Assembly (NCBI RefSeq): GCF_023282985.1
Contig: NZ_JAGQDC010000004.1
Coordinates: forward strand, 124,001 to 188,000
DNA length: 64,000 nucleotides
From: Serratia silvae
GTDB taxonomy: Bacteria; Pseudomonadota; Gammaproteobacteria; Enterobacterales; Enterobacteriaceae
Reading direction: 5' to 3'
The translations under genes and the position numbers were made by a program. The notes beneath the pieces were generated by a model. The model was not told the DNA's origin. It saw only the letters and a list, made by a program, of their open reading frames with translations, and made no database searches. Shown piece by piece: positions 9,206 to 18,300 of this stretch. Each line of letters begins with the position of its first letter. Position 1 is the first letter of the stretch.

Positions 9206-10245
9206 AGAAAAAAAATCCCCACACATTTTAACTTCCTCACTATTATCGACTTTGATTTCTCTACATTTCTAAGTGTTTTTATATTACCAAGTATGCTTTT
9301 ATTTACCTGTCCATTGGCTCCATTCTGATGTAAATATGACCGTTCAATGACAGCCATTTTATTCAGGTCAGAAAATGAGTCAACCGCGCTAAACCTATCA
9401 CTATTAAACTTCTTTTTTACCAGTTTAAGTAACCAATTGAATTTGGGAATAGCTAACGATGTCGCCACCTTTTTCTGCAAGATATCATACGCTGAAAAAT
9501 AGTCTTTACTAAGATAAGCTAAACATGCCAAATAGTAATTAACCGTCAGATTATTTGGTGCTAAAATTTTCGCCTGCAATAAATAGATAGAATAGCGATA
9601 TTCATTATTGCCTAATGACAAGATAATACCAAGCATCGCCAAAACATCAACATTTAAAGGGTCAGATAACAGAATCTCTTTGGCCTGAATCTGGATCATG
9701 CTAATGGTTCTGTAATGTGATAGCGAATCTCTCAAAATGTATACATAAAGATAATCATCAACAATACCCTTCATATCCTCTATACTATAAACATCATTTT
9801 GCAGTTTTTTATTAAAAAATCTATCGCAATCTAAATTCACATCCAGCACTCGAGACTCGTCATGAAACATTATCCCACCCTCTTCATACCGAGCTGAGTC
9901 ATCATCATCCTCATTGGCACAAATCTTGACAGGTGAACTAAAATAATATCCTCGGGAATAAATGGTACAGATGGATTTATTGACTCCTTTATCTCCAAGA
10001 TAGCGTCGTAATGCATAAATACAGCGCGTTAGCGATTCATCACTAACCCCTGAAAACCCCCAGGCATAATTCAACAAATCATCTTTACTAATAATTCTTC
10101 CGGCACCTTCCACTAAACAAGTTAGCACCCTTAACTCTTTTGGTGGTAAGGGGATAATTTCACCACTCTTTTCCAAATGAATATTTGGATATAGTGTGTA
10201 GCCAGAAAATTTATAACAACTAATGCCATTTATGTTTTGCATCAT
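9202..10245 (-). CDS. HilA-like transcriptional regulator, winged helix plus TPR-like domain
   Basis: A 347-residue protein. Residues 8-110 form an OmpR/ToxR-type winged helix (LPPKELRVLTCLVEGAGRII, SDESLTRCIYALRRYLGDK, IYSRGYYF). The rest is helical with TPR-like repeats (LSDPLNVDVLAMLGIILSLG; LAPNNLTVNYYLACLAYLS). This is the HilA architecture, but HilA has 553 residues, so this version is about 200 shorter and lacks the extended C-terminal part. Position directly upstream of iagB (4-base overlap) supports the role of master activator of the inv operon. GGAGG stands just before the ATGATG start; the second ATG (10242) has better spacing. Local DNA is AT-rich compared with the dpp and ter regions. 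Confidence 0.85.
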   Translation of the reverse strand: MMQNINGISCYKFSGYTLYPNIHLEKSGEIIPLPPKELRVLTCLVEGAGRIISKDDLLNYAWGFSGVSDESLTRCIYALRRYLGDKGVNKSICTIYSRGYYFSSPVKICANEDDDDSARYEEGGIMFHDESRVLDVNLDCDRFFNKKLQNDVYSIEDMKGIVDDYLYVYILRDSLSHYRTISMIQIQAKEILLSDPLNVDVLAMLGIILSLGNNEYRYSIYLLQAKILAPNNLTVNYYLACLAYLSKDYFSAYDILQKKVATSLAIPKFNWLLKLVKKKFNSDRFSAVDSFSDLNKMAVIERSYLHQNGANGQVNKSILGNIKTLRNVEKSKSIIVRKLKCVGIFFL

Positions 10246-10387
10246 GCCTCCATTAAATATGGAGTAACACTATACTCATACATCATAAATCCACTTTAAT
10301 AAAACAATCATTACTAAAAAATAATCATGCGTAGAACATCAGAATCGTGCAATAACACCCTCACTTTCACTACTCGCTGATAGCTAT

Positions 10388-11251
10388 CTATCTAACCGAT
10401 GGCAGCGATGCGCTGCCCCTTGGAAAATTATCATTGCCGTTATCAATAAACGATAGCATATTCACAATCTCATTGGAGTGACAAATAAGATCATCATCCA
10501 AACGTTGATGTAGTGGTAACACGACGCGCTTTATCACCCCATGGTTTGCTCCGCAAGTTAATTCGAGCCGTACCTTCTTCTCTCCTTTATAATTAATCTC
10601 GGAACCGGTAATATAAAAATCGATCTCTCCTACCTGAACCATATTTAGCATCTCATGATATTTATTCGCCATCTGATTAAATGCAAGAGAGGCAAGAACA
10701 TAATTTTCACATTCATTAGAAAAATGCAAATGAATAATATCAATGATCTGATCATTAAGCTCTATGGAATACAGCTTATTTGCCATCTGGTATGGAAATA
10801 TAGCAGTTCTTATCGTATTTTCGTGATGTCCACCTATCGGTTCTGATACATGCCCGCGGCTGACCTGACCAACAAATCGATATCCCTTACCATATAGTGT
10901 CTCTATATCTTTAGTCTTTAAAAGGATCTTTCTTAGATTATATACACAACGTGTTAATGACTCATCGGAGACAACCCCGCCACGCCACACCCTTTCTATA
11001 ATCTCATCCTTTGTTATAATCTCCCCTGCTCTCTCAAGAAAAAGCTCAAGCAACATCATTTCCTTGGGTGGTATTCTGACATACTGACCATTTCTAGACA
11101 GCGAATTACCTTCATCCACAATGTAGTCATCAAAAAAATATCTATAATTCACTTTAACCATCTCACAAATCATTTCATAACCGCCTACGAGAAAAGCCAT
11201 TATCTTCATAGGCAGTGACATTGAAAGTATATTTTCATCATTTTTGCTCAT
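10388..11251 (-). CDS. Second HilA-like winged-helix regulator with unrelated C-terminal domain
   Basis: A 287-residue protein. After about 30 residues comes an OmpR/ToxR-type winged helix closely similar in pattern to the neighbouring HilA-like protein (IPPKEMMLLELFLERAGEII, SDESLTRCVYNLRKILL, LYGKGYRFVGQV). Residues 140-287 have no TPR pattern and no evident membrane helix; they look like a mixed alpha/beta domain, perhaps a ligand sensor (inference). ATG 11251 has no strong ribosome site, and an internal ATG at 11176 (MICEMVKVNYRYFF) is a possible alternative start. The gene is 142 bases upstream of the hilA-like gene in the same direction, so they may form a regulatory pair acting on the type III genes. 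Confidence 0.75.
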   Translation of the reverse strand: MSKNDENILSMSLPMKIMAFLVGGYEMICEMVKVNYRYFFDDYIVDEGNSLSRNGQYVRIPPKEMMLLELFLERAGEIITKDEIIERVWRGGVVSDESLTRCVYNLRKILLKTKDIETLYGKGYRFVGQVSRGHVSEPIGGHHENTIRTAIFPYQMANKLYSIELNDQIIDIIHLHFSNECENYVLASLAFNQMANKYHEMLNMVQVGEIDFYITGSEINYKGEKKVRLELTCGANHGVIKRVVLPLHQRLDDDLICHSNEIVNMLSFIDNGNDNFPRGSASLPSVR

Positions 11252-11629
11252 GATCGGAAGTGAAATTCACAGCATTATAATCAATAATTTTATGCAGTTA
11301 TAATAAAAATTAATCTAATTAAAAAAATAAAAAATAAAAACACAAATAAAATCATATAGTTACAGGCAAGTTAATTAGAACTTAACCTCTAACTACATTT
11401 TTGTAAATATTACTATATTTAGTAAAAACCAGACTTGGCAACTATCCCAATTGGCATTACCTATAAAGTATTTCGGAAAACGGTAAAATAGACATCAACT
11501 GAACATGAAACAGTTGGTTAATTTCTGACACCTTATGGGGAAAATGGTCTTCTACTCCCAAGACATCAGATTTATCCCTCTTGGTTCACCATCGTCGTCG
11601 AGTCGATAACAGGACTGCCATAAATGCGA

Positions 11630-11801
11630 GGCTTTGTTGAGTAAATCTATTTTATCTGATTATCCATGAATCCGGTGGATTCCCATTACGTAACATCATA
11701 CAGTTACACCATATGCAGGGCCATGAGATCTGGAGAGGTTAGCATTTCCAGCCAAAAAAGGCATGGTCGAACAACATGATTCCCTATTATTCAGCAAAGC
11801 C
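11630..11801. mobile_element. 172-bp IS903/IS5-type miniature element or deletion derivative with 9-bp target duplication
   Basis: The left end reads GGCTTTGTTGAGTAA and the right end, reversed, GGCTTTGCTGAATAA; both match the terminal repeat typical of IS903-group (IS5 family) elements. Directly outside lie TAAATGCGA (11621-11629) and TAAATGCGG (11802-11810), an 8-of-9 match of the length this group duplicates on insertion. The 142 bases between the ends have no open frame that could encode a transposase, so it is either a MITE or an internally deleted copy mobilised in trans. Confidence 0.75.
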
Positions 11802-11900
11802 TAAATGCGGTTCGCCTGACACTAATAGATGCCTCTGTCCTATGTTATTTCGGAGGTGAACGTTCTCGACATCAATCAGATGCGTTGAAAAAACGAGCCA

Positions 11901-11927
11901 GCCAAGCTGGCCAAGCTGGCCAAGCTG
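11901..11927. repeat. 9-bp tandem repeat, three copies
   Basis: GCCAAGCTG is repeated three times without interruption, flanked by partial copies (GCCA before, GCT after). It lies in decayed sequence just before a likely transposase tail, so replication slippage in non-functional DNA is the simplest reading. Confidence 0.8.
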
Positions 11928-11956
11928 GCTAGGCGTGAGAACGGACGCATAGCTGG

Positions 11957-12088
11957 TTCAAGCGATATCGTCGTTTATTGATCCATTGGTGGGAGAAAAA
12001 TCCCGAAAACTATCAGGAATGCTGCATTTTTTCTGTAGGCTTATTGTGTGGCATAGGATGCTTGAGTATAACTTATACTGCTGCATGA
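11957..12088 (+). pseudogene. Probable transposase C-terminal fragment
   Basis: A frame running to a stop at 12088 reads FKRYRRLLIHWWEKNPENYQ and then a hydrophobic stretch. This resembles the C-terminal end of IS5-family DDE transposases (arginine-rich segment, W-E-K/R, then a helix ending near the stop). It has no start and no catalytic region. The resemblance is from memory of the family pattern and is only moderate. Confidence 0.35.
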
Positions 12089-12094
12089 CGGCGT

Positions 12095-12129
12095 AAAAAA
12101 CCGGCTCCACCAGATAAATGGAAGCCGGG
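12095..12129 (-). terminator. Rho-independent terminator downstream of the invasin gene
   Basis: On the minus strand CCGGCTTCCA and TGGTGGAGCCGG form a stem with a short loop, followed by six T residues. It lies about 180 bases past the invasin stop, beyond the repeat unit. Confidence 0.7.
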
Positions 12130-12166
12130 TCTTGATCCTCTTTACATTACGGCAACAGCGATAGTT

Positions 12167-12293
12167 TATACTCGTCATTCTTCAAGCTGCATCTTTGTTG
12201 GTTGCCCTTACTCACCCGAATCTCTTACCGGAGTAAACTCATCGGGATTCGGGCGGTTGTCGTCTCAATGCAACTCGAATTATTTTGGGTATA
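12167..12293. repeat. Enterobacterial repeat unit, copy 1 (about 127 bp)
   Basis: The ends are inverted: TATACTCGTCATTCTTCAAG on the left and AACTCGAATTATTTTGGGTA on the right. This is the pattern of a dispersed element common between genes in Yersinia, Serratia and relatives. A second, oppositely oriented and diverged copy is at 21892-22003. It starts only 17 bases past the invasin stop, so it will be in that transcript's 3' end. Confidence 0.7.
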
Positions 12294-12309
12294 GACACCG
12301 GGGCGCTTA

Positions 12310-15300
12310 TCACCACACCTTAACGGTTGACCAGTCCTGGTGTACCCACCCCTCACCATTATTAGCATTCCATCCGTTATTCCATTTAAACTCCGTTGGC
12401 ACTTCCACATCGGTTATCCCACCATAATTTCTAATACTGACAGTGGGTGTGTAATAGCCATCGTTAACAGATGAATTTGCATGACGACAATTTGCCATAA
12501 TACGATAAGTAGGATGAGATTGATATTGTGAAGTATCTACCTCTTTGGTTTTATTAGAGTAATATTCTGGATGTCCAATAGTAATAGCGCCAATCCCACT
12601 CCTTTTAGTGAAGGAGATCTTGATGCTCGGATCTTTATACTCGCTTAAATATTTCGACTCTATCCCTTTGAAGCCCATAGTATAACCCAGTCTAAGCATC
12701 GCCCAATCAGATCCGGTACAGTGTCCAGTCGTGCGATGGCCAGTCGTCGCTCCCACGGCATCACCGTGATGCCAAAGCTGTTGCGCTACACGGTATTGCA
12801 GAGTATAGAGTGTTTCCGGCCCGGCAGGGTAAGTCGTGGCGCGCTGCTCTTGGCCTTTGCTCGCCAATCCTAATTTCCCTTCCCAGTCGCTTCTAACAGA
12901 AAATTTTTCACCGAATCTGTTGCGGGAATTGGAGAATTTCACCTCTCCTTTACCTTTTGCCAATTCGCCTGCATTCAGGCTTTTACTTTCAACAGTGTAA
13001 CCAGATGAGTTCACTAACTCGATTTTTGCACTGTTAATCGGAGAAGTCCCATTTCCCATATTGGCTACCCAAGTGAATATCAGCGTATCATCGTTGTAGA
13101 CTGGTTTCCAACTGCCAGACAGCACTACACGCCGCCCCAACTCGGTAGCTTGTAGTCCCGTACTGACGGAAGGTTTATCGAAAACAGAAATATGGTACGA
13201 CGAGCTTGATTGTTCATAGAAATCATTGGCAGTGACCCTTACCGTGATTTGCGACTTCCCTGGCTTCACGCCGTTGATAATACCGTTATTGATTGTCACA
13301 ACAGTGTTATCACTGGAGTTCCACTGAAGGTATCCGCCCGCATCCTTTGGGATCTCCTTTTTTAACGGCTGGACTTCTACCTTGTCATCAAAACGATATT
13401 GTTCTTCCGCTTTCGAAAAACTCAGATCAATATTCGCCTTGGCCAAAACATAGGTCACATTCAACTTTTCTGCTTTAAACTGCTCCGTTTCACTGGTGCT
13501 GATAGTGACCAGTGCCGTACCGGGTTTTACCGCCGTTAATTTTCCATCTTTGCCAGTGGTAACAATCTTCGGATCTTCACTGCGGTAAGCTGGGGTCAAT
13601 GCCGTACCTACGTCATTATTGTTGAACGACGGAGCGATCGAATAGATTTTCCCATCCGCCCACACTGCCGAGATCGGCTTGCCATTGTCAACGTTAATCC
13701 CCGGTGCAGCCTTGTCAACCGTCAGCATATAACTCGCCAACGCGGGCTCATATTGCGCGTTGCCGGGCGTATAGACGGTTATTTTAGCCTCTCCCGCCTT
13801 TAACAGCGTCACTTTACCTGTTGTCTTATCAACCGTTGCGACGGCGGCATCGGAACTGGACCACATCTGCGCAACGCCGGCGGGCATCCCTTTTACCACT
13901 TGCGAGCGGTTAAACCTTTTGGTGTAGACCTCCTGCTGCAATACATTGTCAAACTTCAGATCTGGCATTATAGCGCCAACGGTAACCTCAATTTTGTTGC
14001 CAATGGTTTTGCCATCCGCTTTCGCCATCAACAAGACTTTTCCCTTGTTGGTTGCTGTTGCCTGTGCGCGGTAAGTACCGTCATCGTTGCCCGTCACCTT
14101 CGATACGGTAAAGCCCTCCAGTGCTGAAGCTCCTTCAAAGCTAACCGTTTTCCCGGTAATCGCATTGCCATAGCTGTCCTTTAACGTCACGGTTAGTGTT
14201 GAGGCTTCTTTTCCATCTGAACCGATTTTGGCTTTGTCTGCGCTGAAGGTCGATTTGCCGCCATCAATCGCTGCCGCTTTTACCTCCACCACAGCGGCGT
14301 CGCGATGATTTTTTTCATCAAGATAGGCAGACATGGCCAATTTCCCTGCCGTGCGGCTTTTCACTGTGGTGGTCGCAATCCCTTCAGCGTCAGTACGTGA
14401 AGTCGGCATAAAACTGTCTGCCTGGCCAATCAGTTGCCAGGAAACCACGACACCTTGCAGTTTATTGCCATAACTGTCGACAACACTGGCACGGTAAGTC
14501 ACACCATTATTATCACCGGCGATAAAACTGGATTTATCCGCTGTGACCTGGTCGATGCTCCAGCTACTGGTATCACCTTTTACGACCAGAGATTTGGTCT
14601 GCTTAAAGGTGACACCGTTAACTTTCACCGACAGTATTGCCTTACCGGCTCGATTCCCCGTAGCTACCAGGGTGTAATACCCAGCCTTTTCTTCCTTACT
14701 CTTGGCAATTGTCACCGTATTGTTGTCACTCAGGCCTTCAACCGACTGTTTAACCAGCAGGTTACCGTTCTTGTCTTTCAGCACCAGGGAAAGAATTGCG
14801 ACCTCTTGTCCGGCCACAATCGCCGCAGGGGCAAGCGTCAGCTCAGAGTGGCTTTCATCTGCGCTATCGGCATTGAATTCCACTTTCGGCGCTAGCGTTT
14901 CACCCGATGGCAGTATCACCCTGACTTCTGCCATGCCAGCCAACAGGCGGGTCAGAGACACGCGTGCCTTGCCAGCCTTATCCGATAAGGTTACCTGCGA
15001 GGCAAGTTGGCTACCTTTGTTGGCGCTCCAGGTCACCGGAATGCCCGCACCCAACAGATTGCCGTTCTTATCGACCAACGTTGCCGTATAGGTAACCGAC
15101 TGTCCCACCGTTGCCGATGTAGGTGTGACAGCAATCTGACCGTTCACTTTTGCAGAACTGTCATCCGCTTTCAGAACCAGAGTGGCACGCTGTTTAATCG
15201 CAGCAGCATTAACTAGAGCGGTAACGTTAGTCGTACCGACCTTTCTCCCGGTAATCTGTGCTTCATAAACACCTGGCGTCTTTTGAGAAAAAACGGCTGT

Positions 15301-18300
15301 TTCCATCGCCAGATCGGTTGAATAGCTGAGTGTGATCGCTTTTTCCAGCCCGGAAAGCGGGTTACCTTCTGCATCGTTAACCGCCACGCGGACGATGGCG
15401 CGTTCTTTATCCGCCACGATCGTTGAAGGCGAAATGGCTATCGTTGAGCGTTCGGTAGCCACAGCTCCAGCCGTGAAGGTCACCACTTTATCGGCATCAA
15501 CCGGCTGGTTTCCCCCCAATACGGCAAAGACGTTGACCTGCCCGGCCTGTTTGCTGGTTAACGTCATTTCCGCAACACCATAGGCGTTGGTTTTACTGAC
15601 AGGAACAGAGAGCACACCACCTGTGGCCTGCCATCCCACGGCGACACCCGGCAATTGGGTATTACCATTTTTGTCTTTAACCTGAGCCCGCAGGATCACC
15701 TTTTCCTTACCGTCAGCCTTCGCGGTATCTGTGCCAACTACACTGACACTCTCTACGACAGACGACGTAGCATTCGCCAGAAGACCAATGACCGTGCTTC
15801 TGGAAACAGACTGGCTGTGTGCAGTTAACGTCCAGGTTCCCTCTTTCTTACCCGTGACCAGAGTCTGGTAAGTTCCGTCGCCATTATCTTTCACTGTCGT
15901 AAAAGCAATCGTGTTCTCATCAGATTTGAATGCCACCTGCTGTCTTGGAACCAGGTTATCCCAAGCATCTCGCAGCGTCAGGGTTGCCGTAGCCTGGGTA
16001 GTGCCGTCTGCGGTAACAGACTGAGGCGTAACCGTCAGTTCACTGTGCTCTGAGACAGGTACTGCTGGGGTAAAGACGATATTTTTCGTTCCAGTGTTGC
16101 CATTATACAGCACTGCGGTCACCGTAGTTTCACCGCTCACGACACCGCTCAGCTTAACGGTCGCCTTACCGTTTTTATCCGTCATGGAAACATCTGAGGC
16201 AAGCGTGTTGCGTGTAGCACGCCAGGCGATACTGGTATCCGCAACCGGATTACCCAGTTCATCAATCGCTGTGGCGGTCAGCGTGATGCCATCTGGATCC
16301 CCGACCATGGTGTCTTCTGCTGATGATGCCACCACGACCGAAGCCGTTTGTGCATCAGCCATTGCCTTGACTACGGTACCCTTCGTCTGGCCATTTTTCA
16401 GCGCGGCGTTAATCGTGAACGAACCCGCACGGTCAGCCACAACGGTGGCCCGTGCAACACCCTCTTGATCCGTTTTCGGCGTTGAGGTTGACACCTCTGC
16501 CCCTAGGTCTGCCGACCAGGTGACATCAACATTGCTCAACGGGTTGCCATACTTATCGGCGACTTTGGCAAGCAGTTCCGCGCTGTCATGCTGGTTGGCA
16601 ATGATAGCCTGAGTGCTGATGCTCAGTTGGCTGATGATCCCTTGTTGACTATCGGCTTCAAATGCCACAGGGGCTGCCGTAAGTGATGCCGAGTTAGTAA
16701 ATGCCGTAACCGATACAGGGAAAGCTCGCGTACTGGTAATACTCGCTTTCGCCATCCCATCTTTACCCGTTACGCTCTGTGCATTATTGAACCTTACCTG
16801 ACTGCTATCACGATCTGACGTCCAATCCACTGCGACATCCGGCAACGGGTTACCACTTTTATCGGTAATCAACGCACTGAACATAACCCCCGTCGTCCCA
16901 TCCGCTTTATACGGCCCTTCCTGTGGAGTAACCGATGCCACCAACGCCGTGGCACTATTGCCGATAAAAGTTGTACTACGGGTTGTTCTGTTATTATTGA
17001 CCTGCGCGGTCACCAGAACATTGCCCGCTACCGTGCTGGTCAGCGTGATAGAAGCCTGCCCTTTAGCATCAGTTTTCACTTCTTTCTGGCCGAGGATAGC
17101 ACTGTTATCCGCCGAAAATGCCACGTTGACATCCGCAGCCGGGTTGCCGTGCTTATCGGTCACCACAACGGCGATAGTTTTCTTGGTGCGACCATCCGCA
17201 ATAGAAATCTCCGGCGTTATCGTCATATTACTTTCGCTGATCTGTGACGAACTACCGTCCGGTAAGAATGTCAGCGAAACCTGCTGTTCACCTTTGCCAT
17301 CAATATTTGCGGTGATCAGGCTCTCCCCAGCACGAGTGCTGGTCACAACCACGATCGCTTCGCCCTTGTCATCCGTCGTCGCCGTTTTCGCGATGTTCGC
17401 CTGATTATCGGCCTTCAGGTTGACGCTCTGCTGCGCAACAAGGTTCCCCTCTCCATCAATAACGCGCATGTGGATTTTGTTCTGCGCAATCCCATCAGCA
17501 AGGGCCTCATTGGCCACCAACGTCAGGCTGTCAAGACGCGCCGTGGTCACATCAGCCGTCATCATGACGCTGGCCGAAGAAAACGTCGTGTCACGCGCTG
17601 AGGCGGTTACGCTGAAAAGTTCCGGCATCGTTCCGGCAGTGATCATGGCGACATATTCGCCTGCGGCACGGCGCTTAAAGCCAGAAATAGTCGCACTGCT
17701 GGTACCGCGAATTTTCACTTCACGCTTCAGGCTAATTTCATCCTCGCGAATATCAACAGGGAGGCCCGCCATATCATTCACCTTCAGTACCAGTGCTTGC
17801 TGCGTTTTACCATCGGCGGGGAGTATGATATCAGCAGGCGTCAGCGTACTTTTGGTACCATTAATTGCAGCCTGAGTGACTGTGACCTGCGTTGTCTCGC
17901 CCTGGGAGACATTTCCTTTCTTATCAACAGCAACACCTTTTACCGTATAGGTATTCACGCCCAGTGAACCAGGGTGGTAGTCAGGTAGTACCACGTTGTA
18001 ATTGCCGATACCTTCACTGACAATCCTCCCCCCAGCCGCCAGCAGTTCGGGAGCCGACCAGTTAATCCGTTCCAGACCATATTTACTATTCACAGAAACA
18101 TTCAATGACTTAGTCTCCCCCGCGTAGCCCGTCACCTGACCCGTCATATGGAGACGAATAACCTCTTTCTTGCGGTATTCCAGCACAATATTATTGTTAC
18201 GGCTCACCAGATCATAACGGCTCCCTACCAGGCTACGCTGCGCGCGAACCGCATCAGGCTCCATTTGTTGATGCCACGGTACACCCGGTTGGTACGTCAT

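Larger units (their letters stand above)
11252..12309. other. Gene-poor, decayed stretch between the type III locus and the invasin gene
   Basis: No intact gene is supported in this 1058-bp stretch. 11252-11420 is very AT-rich and probably carries the promoter of the second HilA-like gene. From 11450 on the sequence is patchwork: an IS903-type terminal-repeat element (11630-11801), a short tandem repeat (11901-11927), a likely transposase tail (11957-12088), a terminator hairpin (12095-12129) and an enterobacterial repeat unit (12167-12293). I could not assign 11450-11620. Confidence 0.7.

Noticed and set aside
11895..11930. Short direct repeats considered as a CRISPR fragment or plasmid iterons
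   Set aside because: The 9-bp units are contiguous with no spacers and only three copies; no cas or replication gene is near.
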